From assembly GCA_028819565.1 (NCBI GenBank), contig JAPPLD010000018.1:50844-114843 (forward strand): 64,000 nucleotides of DNA. Reading direction: 5' to 3'. The DNA comes from Gammaproteobacteria bacterium (GTDB taxonomy: Bacteria; Pseudomonadota; Gammaproteobacteria; Poriferisulfidales; Poriferisulfidaceae). Below are positions 45,992 to 55,210 of this stretch, in pieces (position 1 is the stretch's first letter; each line of letters opens with the position of its first letter). The translations under genes and the position numbers were made by a program. The notes below the pieces were generated by a model, which saw nothing but the letters and a program-made list of their open reading frames with translations, searched no databases and was not told the DNA's origin.

Positions 45992-47782
45992 ATGGAGAAG
46001 ATCCGAAACTTCTCCATCATCGCGCACATTGACCACGGCAAGTCCACGCTGGCGGATCGTTTCATCGAGTTGTGCGGCGCGCTGAGCGACCGCGAGATGA
46101 GCGACCAGGTCCTGGACAACATGGATCTGGAGCGGGAACGTGGCATTACCATCAAGGCGCGCAGCGTCACCTTGCACTACCAGGCGCAGGACGGTGAAAC
46201 CTATCGCCTGAACCTGATCGACACGCCCGGACACGTGGATTTCTCCTACGAGGTGTCGCGGTCGCTTGCGGCCTGCGAGGGCGGACTGCTGGTGGTGGAC
46301 GCGTCGCAGGGAGTCGAAGCACAGACCGTGGCTAACTGCTACAACGCGATCGAGCAGGATCTGGCGATCCTGCCGGTGTTGAACAAGATGGATTTGCCGC
46401 AGGCCGATCCGGTGCGTGCCTGCGAGGAAATCGAGGACATCATCGGGCTGGATGCGACGGATGCGACGCAGATCAGCGCGAAGACCGGGCTGAACGTGAA
46501 AGAGGTGCTGGAGCGGGTAGTACGGGACGTGCCGCCGCCGGATGGGGATCCCGAAGGGCCGCTGAAAGCGTTGATCGTCGACTCCTGGTTCGACAGTCAT
46601 GTGGGCGTGGTGTCGCTGGTGCGGGTGTTTTCGGGAAAATTGAAGAAAGGGGACAAGATCCGGGTGATGTCGACCGGCCAGACGCGACGAGTGGATTCCG
46701 TGGGGTGGTATACCCCGAATCCGGAGAACGGCGAGGAACTGGGCTGCGGGCAGGTCGGGTTCGTGATGGCGGGCATTCGCGACATCGAGGGTGCTCCGGT
46801 GGGGGATACGATCACGCTGGCGAGCAAAGGGGCGGAAGAGGCGCTGCCGGGGTTCCGGGAAGTGCAGCCGAAGGTGTTCGCGGGCCTGTTCCCGGTGGAT
46901 GCCGATGATTACGAGCAATTGCGGGATGCGTTGGCGAAACTCAGGTTGAACGATGCCTCGTTCAGCCATGAGCCGGAGACCTCCAAGGCGCTGGGATTCG
47001 GGTTTCGGTGCGGGTTCTTGGGGTTGTTGCACATGGAGATCGTGCAGGAGCGGTTGGAAAGAGAGTACCGATTGAACCTGATTTCCACGGCACCGACGGT
47101 GGCCTGCCAGGTGGTGCTGAATTCGGGAGAGACGCTTGAGACCGGCAATCCCAGCATGCTGCCGGAGCCGCACGAGATCGAGGAAATCCGCGAGCCCTAC
47201 ATCGAAGCGCACATCTTGGTGCCACAGGAGCATGTCGGCGCGGTTATCACGCTGTGCGAGGAACGGCGCGGGCGGCAGAAGCGCCTGCAGTACTCGCGCA
47301 ACCAGGTCAACCTGGAATACCTGCTACCGCTGTCCGAGACGGTGACAGACTTCTACGACAAGTTGAAATCGGTTAGTCGTGGGTATGCGTCGTTCGACTA
47401 TCAACTGTCGCACTTCGAGGCGGCGCCGCTGGTGAAACTGGACCTGCTGATCAACGGAGAACGGGTGGATGCGCTATCGGTCATCGTGCACCAGTCCCGG
47501 TCGATGTCGTTGGGGCGGGACCTGACGGTGCGGATGAAGGACCTGATTCCCAGGCAGATGTTCGACGTCGCGATTCAGGCGGCGATTGGCTCTCGCATCA
47601 TCGCGCGCACTACCACCAAGGCCTTGCGCAAGAACGTAACGGCAAAGTGCTATGGTGGGGATGTGACCCGCAAGCGCAAGCTGCTGGAGAAGCAGAAGGC
47701 AGGGAAGAAGCGCATGAAGCGGGTCGGCAACGTGGATATTCCTCAGGAGGCGTTCATGGCGATCCTGAAACTGGAGCCGTGA
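45992..47782 (+). CDS. lepA: elongation factor 4 (LepA)
   Basis: A 596-residue ribosomal GTPase. G1 is [10 protein letters not shown]2 ERGIT, G3 DTPGHVD, G4 NKMD; the EF4-specific C-terminal domain ends [23 protein letters not shown] 45992 gives the family start [17 protein letters not shown]; a TTG six codons earlier is less likely. lepB-rnc-era, usual next genes, do not follow; a metallo-beta-lactamase-fold gene overlaps its stop (GTGA). Confidence 0.97.
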   Translation: MEKIRNFSIIAHIDHGKSTLADRFIELCGALSDREMSDQVLDNMDLERERGITIKARSVTLHYQAQDGETYRLNLIDTPGHVDFSYEVSRSLAACEGGLLVVDASQGVEAQTVANCYNAIEQDLAILPVLNKMDLPQADPVRACEEIEDIIGLDATDATQISAKTGLNVKEVLERVVRDVPPPDGDPEGPLKALIVDSWFDSHVGVVSLVRVFSGKLKKGDKIRVMSTGQTRRVDSVGWYTPNPENGEELGCGQVGFVMAGIRDIEGAPVGDTITLASKGAEEALPGFREVQPKVFAGLFPVDADDYEQLRDALAKLRLNDASFSHEPETSKALGFGFRCGFLGLLHMEIVQERLEREYRLNLISTAPTVACQVVLNSGETLETGNPSMLPEPHEIEEIREPYIEAHILVPQEHVGAVITLCEERRGRQKRLQYSRNQVNLEYLLPLSETVTDFYDKLKSVSRGYASFDYQLSHFEAAPLVKLDLLINGERVDALSVIVHQSRSMSLGRDLTVRMKDLIPRQMFDVAIQAAIGSRIIARTTTKALRKNVTAKCYGGDVTRKRKLLEKQKAGKKRMKRVGNVDIPQEAFMAILKLEP

Positions 47783-48684
47783 GACGGGTCGGAGTTGTTC
47801 TTGCTCTGATGCTGCTGGCCTCGCCGGCCGCGGCTCAGATGCTTACTGTGACATTGTTGGGCACCGGCACGCCGAGGCCGGACATTGAGCGCTTCAGTCA
47901 GGCGATCTTGGTTGAGGCGGGCGACCACAAGCTGCTGTTCGACGCCGGGCGCGGGGCCGCGATGCGACTGCACCAGATCGGGGTCTCCAGTGACCAGATT
48001 GACCGGGTCTTCGTGACGCACCTGCACTACGACCATATTGTCGGACTGGATGACGTCTGGCTGACGGCCCGCTTGTGGCAGCGTATGGAGCCACTGACGG
48101 TGCATGGGCCGAAGGGGATCAAGGAATTCGTGGATCATATACGGCGGGCTTACGAGGTCGACCAGCACGTACGGCACCGCCAAAGTGGGCTGGGGAGAGA
48201 TCTAGGAGATTTATGGGTGGAGGAGATTGAGCCCGGCGTGGTTTATCTGGACGGAGACCTGAAGGTGACCGCGATCACGGTGGATCATGGGGCGGTCAAG
48301 CCGGCGTTCGGTTACCGGGTGGATTACGGCAAGCGCAGCGTGGTGATTTCTGGGGACACGACATACGAATCCAATCTGGTTACGTGGTCGAAGGGCACCG
48401 ACGTGGTGATTCACGAGGTGATGATGGTGAGCGAGAGCCTTCTGAAGAAGAACCCCCGCCTCAAGAAGGTGCAGAAGTACCATTCAAGCCCGAAGCAGGC
48501 TGGGCAGATTCTGGCGCAGATCCGGCCGAAGTTGGGAATTCTGGTTCACATGTTGAGGTTTGGGGTGACCGAAGAGCAGGTGCTGGAGGCGCTGGGCGAG
48601 CATTACAAGGGGGAAGTGAAGATAGGGGAGGATTTGATGGCGGTGGATATTGGAGATTCGGTGTATGTGTATCAACGACGTTAA
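47779..48684 (+). CDS. exported metallo-beta-lactamase-fold hydrolase
   Basis: 301 residues from GTG 47779, overlapping the lepA stop. A signal peptide ([15 protein letters not shown]) precedes the metal motif [10 protein letters not shown] (HxHxDH). Further ligands are likely in [23 protein letters not shown] and HMLRFG. The layout resembles RNase Z/AtsA-like MBL proteins; an exported form argues against tRNA processing. Substrate unknown. Confidence 0.85.
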   Translation: MRRVGVVLALMLLASPAAAQMLTVTLLGTGTPRPDIERFSQAILVEAGDHKLLFDAGRGAAMRLHQIGVSSDQIDRVFVTHLHYDHIVGLDDVWLTARLWQRMEPLTVHGPKGIKEFVDHIRRAYEVDQHVRHRQSGLGRDLGDLWVEEIEPGVVYLDGDLKVTAITVDHGAVKPAFGYRVDYGKRSVVISGDTTYESNLVTWSKGTDVVIHEVMMVSESLLKKNPRLKKVQKYHSSPKQAGQILAQIRPKLGILVHMLRFGVTEEQVLEALGEHYKGEVKIGEDLMAVDIGDSVYVYQRR

Positions 48685-48760
48685 AGATTGCCAAATTGCA
48701 AATTGGTAGCCTCAGTTCTTGTTTCTTTTGCCCCACTAGAGTAATGACCCTGAAGAAAAC

Positions 48761-49705
48761 TCAATTGATAATTTGGCTGCGCTGGGAAATGCTACGCTGC
48801 AAAGCACGTCTTTCATCACGCATCTGTAATGCTCTCGGATACCACGTAGAGTCAACCTGTGCTGCCTCAAAAAGTTGGCCGATCAATTTTTCCATTATTC
48901 GGAGACGTTCTAAATCTGTCCGAGCGGATTTTAATTCTTTAAACCTTTGTGAAATCGCATGCTGTCGCCTGTTCGGCAATCGTTTCCCTCTTTGAGTCAT
49001 AGCAATGCCAGTGACAACCTTAGGTTGCTGGGCTCTAAAAATTTTGGTCTTGTGTACTAGTAGTTGGTAGCGCCGAACGACCTTGATAAGGTCGTAGATA
49101 AGCTGCCGCCTTGCACCAGGGCCAGTGAATACCATGTCATCAACATAACAAGTCATTCCACACTCATACCGAAGCGCAAGGTTTTCAATTTCGTCAAACA
49201 TGTCTTCATATGCGAAGAACGACAGTATTGGGCTGACACTGCTGCCCGTCGCGAGATGTCCATCAACAGTCAAGAGTTGGGCGAGAATGCCAGAGACATC
49301 TCCCACGCAATGCATTCGGTCTTGGAAAAAATGGAAAACGGCTGGGGCACGAGTCGATGGATAGAATCTACGGATGTCCGCTTTCACGGTCGGCTGGCCG
49401 AAAACATGCTGTTCAGCATTGGAGATGTATGATCGGCCTTTGACTGCAGAATGCAGGAACTCCGGCGTTTCAATCCGCCCCAACAACTGGGCCGCTCGAA
49501 TGTGTATTTTTTCGAGCATTGGTTTTGGTCTTTGTATTGCTCGTCCGCTCGCCTCGTCGGTCCAGCGATGGTAGTTCTCATTACTGTATTTCGCCAACGA
49601 TTCCAACTGGTGCTTCTTGATGTTCAAAACATCTGCGAGTTGGGCAGGTGATTTGATCTTATAGAGACGCGATTGATTTCGGGGATAGGCTCGTCTATTT
49701 GACAT
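48761..49705 (-). CDS. retron-type reverse transcriptase
   Basis: 314 residues. Retron hallmarks are present: NAEQH (residues 96-100, the NAxxH motif), the catalytic Asp in VKADIRRFYPS (D110), GHLATGSSVSPILS (RT motif 4 region), YVDD (187-190) and VTG (231-233). There is no maturase or HNH domain, which excludes a group II intron. It primes from the 2'-OH of a guide-like RNA to make msDNA in known systems. ATG 49705 overlaps the end of the HTH gene by 11 bases. Composition is AT-rich. The fold of the accessory proteins upstream suggests an anti-phage retron. Confidence 0.9.
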   Translation of the reverse strand: MSNRRAYPRNQSRLYKIKSPAQLADVLNIKKHQLESLAKYSNENYHRWTDEASGRAIQRPKPMLEKIHIRAAQLLGRIETPEFLHSAVKGRSYISNAEQHVFGQPTVKADIRRFYPSTRAPAVFHFFQDRMHCVGDVSGILAQLLTVDGHLATGSSVSPILSFFAYEDMFDEIENLALRYECGMTCYVDDMVFTGPGARRQLIYDLIKVVRRYQLLVHKTKIFRAQQPKVVTGIAMTQRGKRLPNRRQHAISQRFKELKSARTDLERLRIMEKLIGQLFEAAQVDSTWYPRALQMRDERRALQRSISQRSQIIN

Positions 49706-50012
49706 GATGATTCAACTCTCTGTCAGATGAAATCATCGCAATCCACTCTAACATTCGCAAGGCTTTGCCAGCAATATGAACTCGGGCTTTTTCAGAAAAC
49801 GCTTCATTTTCCATTTGTTCAGCGAATAGCATTAATGAGGATACAGGCAGTTCGAAAGCATGAGAATATTTTTCCAAAACCTCCAAAGTGACTTTCTTGT
49901 GGCCTCGCTCCATTTCAGAAATATAAGATTTTGAAAGCCCTACACGTTCTGATGCCGCAGACAGATTCAGGTCGTGGTAGACGCGGATTAATCTTAGAAT
50001 TCGGTCCATCAT
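49695..50012 (-). CDS. XRE-family regulator of the retron operon
   Basis: 105 residues with an N-terminal helix-turn-helix (LNLSAASERVGLSKSYISEM, about residues 15-35) and a helical C-terminal tail. An AGGAGG ribosome site precedes two adjacent ATG codons (50012 and 50009). It is translationally coupled to the reverse transcriptase. HTH accessory proteins of this size are known in some retron types; here it may be the effector, the antitoxin or a repressor. Confidence 0.8.
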   Translation of the reverse strand: MMDRILRLIRVYHDLNLSAASERVGLSKSYISEMERGHKKVTLEVLEKYSHAFELPVSSLMLFAEQMENEAFSEKARVHIAGKALRMLEWIAMISSDRELNHHVK

Positions 50013-50050
50013 TTCAGCACCCTCCTGCCCTATGAAGGCGAGATGGACGC

Positions 50051-50236
50051 CTAGGAGTCGCCGAAAACACTGACAAACCGCACTAGCTTCACGGTAGCCT
50101 TAGCCACCCAAAGTACAGCTAGCAGAAAGAACCGGCTCCGGAGAATGCGTCGTGCTTTCTCGCAGATGAAATACCACCGGTTCCTCCGGCGAACCCGCTG
50201 CCCGGCGTCCAGGGGCTTATGGGACTTTTCGTCCAT
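50051..50236 (-). CDS. small membrane peptide in the retron operon
   Basis: 61 residues: a very basic N-terminal half (GQRVRRRNRWYFICEKARRI) followed by one hydrophobic helix (FFLLAVLWVAKATVKLVRFV). AGGAGG stands six bases before ATG 50236. It lies between the structured non-coding stretch and the HTH gene, on the same strand. No family recognised; a single-helix peptide in this position could be a membrane-acting effector. Its status as a gene rests on the ribosome site and position. Confidence 0.55.
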   Translation of the reverse strand: MDEKSHKPLDAGQRVRRRNRWYFICEKARRILRSRFFLLAVLWVAKATVKLVRFVSVFGDS

Positions 50237-50242
50237 AAACAT

Positions 50243-50502
50243 CCTCCTGGGTATTCCCCGGTGGGGTTATCCCGTCAGGTCAATCCCGACGAGTCTGCGC
50301 CGACCCAAGAGGCAGGTCAGGCATGCGGTAGCTCCTAGGTATCCTCATTGCCGCGCACTGCGCACGCGGCTTTAACCCCAGGGTCCCGTCGCTCTCGTAC
50401 ATCGGAAAGACGGAGCACCCGGCGCAAGGGGAGGGGCCGTAGCCCCCACGATCGACCGAAGCCGATCAACTTGTGGCGCTATCCATCACCTGGACGCGCC
50501 AC
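50243..50502 (-). ncRNA. candidate retron msr-msd non-coding RNA
   Basis: About 260 bases, GC-rich within an AT-rich island, with no open frame on the operon strand. Perfect hairpins: GTGGCGC/GCGCCAC (50473-50479 with 50496-50502), at the very 5' end of the predicted transcript; GGGGC-loop-GCCCC (50433-50446); GCCGCG/CGCGGC (50350-50355 with 50365-50370). A further stem lies near 50453-50472 (GATCG/CGATC). It is preceded by a promoter on the same strand and followed by the retron genes, the expected place for msr-msd. The branching G and the a1/a2 pairs were not assigned. Confidence 0.55.
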
Positions 50503-50503
50503 T

Positions 50504-50531
50504 ATTGTAGGGATATTATTCGCAAAGTCAA
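50504..50531 (-). promoter_or_regulatory. promoter for the retron operon
   Basis: On the minus strand TTGACT (50526-50531) and TACAAT (50504-50509) are 16 bases apart. Transcription would begin within a few bases of the first hairpin of the candidate ncRNA. It is divergent from the methyltransferase gene. Confidence 0.6.
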
Positions 50532-50736
50532 GAGTTTTATTCGCTAACAGAGAAAAATTAGGTGTTTTCAACACTTTCCCCACAAGATATAGGGGCCAGA
50601 GACGATCATGCGCAGGATTCTTCATCAAGCGTTATATAATTCCTGGCATACTCGGAACAATTTTGAAAATGGAGGCTACGGGATAACCAGTTTGCGACGC
50701 AGTCATACAGAGACGTGTCGTACGGGAGTTTTTGAA

Positions 50737-51861
50737 ATGAAAGATTCTCGCGCTTACAAATCTATTAGCCTTTTCTCCGGTGCAGGGGGGATGGACATTG
50801 GCATTCACGCGGCGGGATTCGACATTTTAAGCCAAATTGAAATTGACGAACACTGCTGCGACACATTGCGAACGGCGAATTGCAAAGAGAAATTTTTGAC
50901 GGAAGTAATTGAAGCTGATATCCGAGGGATTGATGCAGTTCAACTTCGCAAAAAACATGGGTTGCGTAAAAAAGAACTTGACCTAATTTTTGGAGGGCCT
51001 CCCTGTCAATCGTTTTCCCTAGCTGGTAAGCAACGAGGCTTGAGCGATGATAGAGGGTTACTTATTTTTGAAGTAATCCGTTTTGCGGAAGAATTCCAAC
51101 CTAAGGTGATTTTGTTGGAGCAAGTAAAAGGGCTTCTCTCCGCAAAGGGGTCCAATTGTAAGCGTGGCGAAGTTTTTAGAATCTTTTTGTCACAGTTGGA
51201 GGCCATCGGTTACACCCCCAAGTGGAGAGTATTGGTTGCGGCCGATTATGGCGTGCCCCAGCTAAGGGAACGTTTGTTTGTGGTAGCTACAAGAGAGAGA
51301 AATGGATTTATGTTTCCTGAAAGGACTCATGCGGCACCAGACGAGAACTCGGGGCTTTTCCCTTGCCAGCCTTACGTAGGAGTCGGCGAAGTTATCGCCG
51401 ATTTAGGCCCGCCTTCGCTTAAAAACAAGGGAACAACTTTTCATCACCGCGGAGACAGCCATGTTGATGTAACCCCTCTGCGAGATAGGGAGAGGATTGC
51501 CCAAGTGCCGGAAGGCTCTTATTTGGCAGCCCAGACTCATTTGAGCAAGGATATTCTTCGGGGCTTGCAACCCAAAGACACAACAAAATACTTACGACTT
51601 CATCGCACCAGGCCATCGAATACCCTGAGATGTGGAGAGATCTTTTACCACCCCACTGAAGATCGCTATTTGACTCCAAGGGAATACATGAGGATCCACG
51701 GATATCCTGATTCCTATATTCTCAAAGGGCCGATTAGAAGTAGAACGGGCACCGTAAAAAACCTTGACCAACACCGCCAAGTTGCGAATTCAGTCCCCCC
51801 TCCTGTAGCAGAGGCATTAGGGTCGCAGATCACCATTTATATAAGAGAACATTTCAGTTGA
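50737..51861 (+). CDS. DNA (cytosine-5) methyltransferase, NotI-type restriction-modification set
   Basis: 374 residues. Motif I is SLFSGAGGMDIG, motif IV has the catalytic Cys in GGPPCQSFS, motif VI LLEQVKG, motif VIII PQLRERLF and motif X NSVPPPVAEALG. GGGAG precedes ATG 50737. It overlaps the NotI-like endonuclease gene by four bases (stop TGA / TTG start region), so the two are coupled. It methylates cytosine at C5 to protect the host from that enzyme. AT-rich, acquired. Confidence 0.9.
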   Translation: MKDSRAYKSISLFSGAGGMDIGIHAAGFDILSQIEIDEHCCDTLRTANCKEKFLTEVIEADIRGIDAVQLRKKHGLRKKELDLIFGGPPCQSFSLAGKQRGLSDDRGLLIFEVIRFAEEFQPKVILLEQVKGLLSAKGSNCKRGEVFRIFLSQLEAIGYTPKWRVLVAADYGVPQLRERLFVVATRERNGFMFPERTHAAPDENSGLFPCQPYVGVGEVIADLGPPSLKNKGTTFHHRGDSHVDVTPLRDRERIAQVPEGSYLAAQTHLSKDILRGLQPKDTTKYLRLHRTRPSNTLRCGEIFYHPTEDRYLTPREYMRIHGYPDSYILKGPIRSRTGTVKNLDQHRQVANSVPPPVAEALGSQITIYIREHFS

Positions 51862-52958
51862 GCAAGATATTTGAAGTTTTTGGATTTCCATTGGAATCGA
51901 ACCACCCTGATGCTATTTCGCACCGGGAACAAGCGAAATGTCCATTTTCTGGGATCGACTGCGACGGTGGAGGAAATCGTTATCTATCCGCATTACAACT
52001 AGAGGCACATCCGGAACTTGCAAAAAGATTTCCTGATAGAAACCGCCTTCAAGTAGGTGTGTGTTCTCTGTTGATTCGAGACAAGCCCTGGATTGTTTGC
52101 CCAAGACGTTTGCTTGTTCTTGGGAGTTCAGGGCAAATAGAGTTGCAGAAAACGGTCCGAGGTCAGTTGGTTAAACACGGTGGTCTTTCCTTGGCGCAGG
52201 GGTGCCGTGTTTGGTCAGAAGTGAAAGTTAAAACTTCTACCCAAAGTGCCGGAGAAAAAATAACTTTTGATTACACCTTCGACTACGTGGTGGCCAGCAG
52301 TTGTCGAAAATCCATATCCGAGGTCGCCGAGATGACAGGCATGAGTGAAAATGTTTGCGAACGCTTAGCAGGGGAAAATCAATTTACCTTGGCGAGGCGC
52401 GATGGTCGAGTTTGGATAGACGATTTTCCCGGTGACCCGATCGCGATAGTGGAAATTATGACGTGTTCAACTTCTGGAGGAAATAAGGAAAAAAGAACCC
52501 AAATTGGGATGGCTTTCGAGGATGCTATCCTGAAAGGGAAAGACCATGAAGGCCCTGGAATTAATTACCGTCAAGTTTGGGCCCGGATGGCGAGTCAACT
52601 CGTCGCAAAGTCACAGATCGGGCTTGCTTGGGGAGGGAGAACCGTATGGATTCTTCAAGATGTTTTGGCTGATTACATTTCAAAGTCAACCAGGCTGGAT
52701 CTTCACCAATATTTGAGCGAGACGGCAGATGAGGTTAATGTGCTAGTTTTTGGGTATGAAGAGTCTCTATTGCCGGATCAGGCATCTGGAGTCGTATTGT
52801 TGGAAAATTTTCAGTTTTTTTCAGGTCCGATTTCAGTTGGTTCAGAATCTCCAGGACGAGACGGGTTTGTAGATATTATCAAGGTGGGCTTTGTTCCGCC
52901 CAAGGAACTTTTGTGGCGGTCACTATTTAGAAAACCACCATGTGGCGCAATACAGTAG
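51858..52958 (+). CDS. NotI-like type II restriction endonuclease
   Basis: 366 residues from a TTG at 51858. The pattern AKCPFSGIDC, GVCSLLIRD and WIVCPRRLL recalls the four-Cys iron site of NotI (CPF ... GVC ... VCP). FDYTFDYVVA and IAIVEIMTC correspond to the PD-(D/E)XK core (Asp, then E-I-x). NotI cuts GCGGCCGC; the recognition site here cannot be read from the sequence. Its gene directly follows its presumed C5 methyltransferase and precedes vsr. Confidence 0.75.
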   Translation: MSKIFEVFGFPLESNHPDAISHREQAKCPFSGIDCDGGGNRYLSALQLEAHPELAKRFPDRNRLQVGVCSLLIRDKPWIVCPRRLLVLGSSGQIELQKTVRGQLVKHGGLSLAQGCRVWSEVKVKTSTQSAGEKITFDYTFDYVVASSCRKSISEVAEMTGMSENVCERLAGENQFTLARRDGRVWIDDFPGDPIAIVEIMTCSTSGGNKEKRTQIGMAFEDAILKGKDHEGPGINYRQVWARMASQLVAKSQIGLAWGGRTVWILQDVLADYISKSTRLDLHQYLSETADEVNVLVFGYEESLLPDQASGVVLLENFQFFSGPISVGSESPGRDGFVDIIKVGFVPPKELLWRSLFRKPPCGAIQ

Positions 52959-52994
52959 GCTGAAGTCTTAGGACAGTAAATCCCACGTTCAATC

Positions 52995-53468
52995 ATGGCA
53001 AATCTTTTTCAGGATAGAACGACACACCAGGATTCGAACCTTTTTGACGGAGTTGATCCTCCTCCTAGCCCGGAGCGCAGCGCATTGATGGCAAAAATTC
53101 GAGGACGAGACACACAACCCGAAATTTTTGTCCGTAGATTGTTGCATAGACAGGGGTATCGTTTCAGGCTCTATGCCAAAGATCTTCCTGGCCGTCCAGA
53201 CATAGTTTTCCGTAGCCGTCGCAAAGTAATATTTGTCCATGGGTGTTTTTGGCACCGCCATGAAGGGTGCAAAAAAGCCTCAATGCCCAAGACTCGTATA
53301 GCATACTGGAGGCGCAAATTTGAGGCCAATCGGAAGCGTGATTCTGAGTCTGTGCTGGCGTTGGAAGAGATGGGTTGGAAAGTTATGGTTATATGGGGGT
53401 GCGAAATTTCGTCTATTGGGAAAAATGATTTGCTTGAGCGAGTGACAGCTTTTCTTGATGGAAAATAA
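52995..53468 (+). CDS. vsr: very short patch repair endonuclease Vsr
   Basis: 157 residues. The Vsr domain starts at SPERSALMAKIRGRDTQPE. The catalytic Asp is in PGRPDIVF, and the metal site is in FVHGCFWHRHEGC. It nicks T:G mismatches that arise when 5-methylcytosine deaminates. Its place after a C5 methyltransferase and endonuclease is typical for C5-type R-M systems. Confidence 0.93.
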   Translation: MANLFQDRTTHQDSNLFDGVDPPPSPERSALMAKIRGRDTQPEIFVRRLLHRQGYRFRLYAKDLPGRPDIVFRSRRKVIFVHGCFWHRHEGCKKASMPKTRIAYWRRKFEANRKRDSESVLALEEMGWKVMVIWGCEISSIGKNDLLERVTAFLDGK

Positions 53469-53483
53469 AATGGTGTGGCAGCC

Positions 53484-53507
53484 TTGCTCTATGCTTTGAG
53501 CAACTTT
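53484..53507 (+). terminator. possible terminator after vsr
   Basis: TTGCTC (53484-53489) and GAGCAA (53498-53503) form a six-base stem, followed by CTTTT. It lies between the convergent vsr and ATPase genes. The T run is short, so termination may be partial. Confidence 0.4.
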
Positions 53508-53641
53508 TGATGATGTTTGTCTGCATGTTGAGTAAAGTTCGATATTGCCTTGTGGGTTTTCCACTAACCCAAATGCTTTACCGGCCTAGCCGAATTTCAG
53601 CAAGGAAAGCGAGACCTGCTCTTTTTGCGATTAGCGATATC

Positions 53642-55210
53642 TTATTGCTCGATCAAAGTGTTGATGGCAAGTCTTATTTCGTCAAGTTCAGGATGATCTA
53701 AAGCAATCGCTGACAAGAGGATACTCAATCCTTCGCCAGTACTTAATGCTTGTCTTTGTTCTAATTCGTGACAACAATCATGGTGGTTAGGCAAAGCATC
53801 CAACGCCTGAATGAGATCGCGTGCTGCTGGTATTTCAATATCAAGATTGTGTGCGAAGCGTTTTAAATATGTTCTCTCTCGGAGGACCTTAATCGCCCAT
53901 TTCTCTGGCGGTAGTCCATTGCCAGGAAGAAACTTCAATTTTGATTCTTCGTCCGGGATGTCCTCGCTTCTAAGCCACTTGCCAGCTTCGGTTTCTGTGC
54001 AGTCTCCATCTAAAACACAAAGAGCTGGTCCGGGGCTTTGTGCGCGAATATGGGCCGCGAGCTGCCGTACAACACGTACATTATTTCCTACTGCTATGAT
54101 CCTGACACGCTTGCGTGTGTCGGAAGAAAGCGCCCGTCTGACTAGGTGTTCGCTAAAATTGTCTTCGACGTAAACAGTCGCTTCTGGATGTGGTCGGCTG
54201 TCCATTTCTGAAATTGCAAAGCGTGTGGTGGGTCCATCGTGGCAGAAATGATACGGGCCTGAACGCGTAAGCAAAATCCGGCCTTGTCTGGGCAGACAAT
54301 CGATAATAGTTTCTGAATGTGTGGAGCAGATCAATTGACTGCGCCTCTCTTTTAGGACACGGGCAAGAACACTGACCAAGCGACGTTGGGCCTCTGGATG
54401 AAGCCCATTTTCAATCTCTTCCACTAGAAGAAGCCCACCTTTGGGTAAGCGTAACAATGCAAAAAGAATCGCAATTGCAGCATTTTCTCCCGCCCCCATA
54501 TTGAAGCCAGTGTAGTGTGCGCCAGAGCGGCATTTGGCGAGCCTCAGACCGTCAACTTCATGGAGTTCAAGATGTTCATATTCGCGGCCAAATATTTCTG
54601 TCATACTGGAGCATATATTCGTACCGAGTTCTTGAATGGTGGCTGGTTTTGATTGTTTTCCAAATCTTAATCTAAATTGATTGATTTCTGCGGGCGGAAT
54701 AATCCTTGAAAGAGGAACAAATTCAATTGGACGCTTGGGGAATTTTGGGGTTCGTGAGCGTCCAGGATCTGGCAGGGTCTTCCAGGCCCTCGATGATCGA
54801 AACCGTTTGACGTCGAATTCATCACCTTTCGCGACATAGGCGAAATTGATTGTTAGCCCATCGGAAAGAGGTTCTCCCGCATGATGAAAAAAGAAATCAT
54901 GCCAGTTATAAGCCATACTCTTTGGTTGCATCCGATGTATTGATGTTGGCCATTGGTTTACTGTCCAGGATGGTGGCTTCAATGCTGAGAAGGCAGCTAG
55001 GGCCATGACAGTGCTTTTCCCTACGCCATTGCGACCAGAAATAGCAGTTAACGGATAGTTAAATGGAACGCGTAAATTCATAATGCCGCGTAAAGCAGGC
55101 GGTCCTTCAATCGAAATCGCTTTTAAAAGCGCGGGTTCAAAGTCAGCACCTGGGTTCTCCCAAAACTGGAGAAGGTCTTCTTCGAGATTATTGAGATTAT
55201 TGCCTGGCAT
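53642..55210 (-). CDS. OLD-family ATPase with TOPRIM domain (GajA-like)
   Basis: 522 residues. Walker A is GRNGVGKST (residues 59-67), the signature-like NMGAGENAAIAILFALL, Walker B LLLVEEIENGLHPEAQ and the H-loop ICSTHSETI. A C-terminal TOPRIM domain follows: ATVYVEDNFSEHLV (acidic motif) and LCVLDGDCTE (DxD). This ATPase-TOPRIM layout is that of OLD nucleases and of GajA in Gabija, which nicks phage DNA when nucleotides are depleted. ATG 55210 overlaps the helicase gene by 14 bases. It is the last gene of a four-gene operon. Length is near that of GajA (about 580). Confidence 0.85.
   Translation of the reverse strand: MPGNNLNNLEEDLLQFWENPGADFEPALLKAISIEGPPALRGIMNLRVPFNYPLTAISGRNGVGKSTVMALAAFSALKPPSWTVNQWPTSIHRMQPKSMAYNWHDFFFHHAGEPLSDGLTINFAYVAKGDEFDVKRFRSSRAWKTLPDPGRSRTPKFPKRPIEFVPLSRIIPPAEINQFRLRFGKQSKPATIQELGTNICSSMTEIFGREYEHLELHEVDGLRLAKCRSGAHYTGFNMGAGENAAIAILFALLRLPKGGLLLVEEIENGLHPEAQRRLVSVLARVLKERRSQLICSTHSETIIDCLPRQGRILLTRSGPYHFCHDGPTTRFAISEMDSRPHPEATVYVEDNFSEHLVRRALSSDTRKRVRIIAVGNNVRVVRQLAAHIRAQSPGPALCVLDGDCTETEAGKWLRSEDIPDEESKLKFLPGNGLPPEKWAIKVLRERTYLKRFAHNLDIEIPAARDLIQALDALPNHHDCCHELEQRQALSTGEGLSILLSAIALDHPELDEIRLAINTLIEQ

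Noticed and set aside
45869..47233. 454-codon minus-strand open frame opposite lepA
   Set aside because: Shadow of a conserved GTPase gene; no ribosome site or family match.
48761..49705. Reverse transcriptase as a group II intron or diversity-generating retroelement
   Set aside because: Too short for a maturase, no intron RNA ends, no variable/template repeat pair seen, and the NAxxH and VTG motifs are those of retrons.
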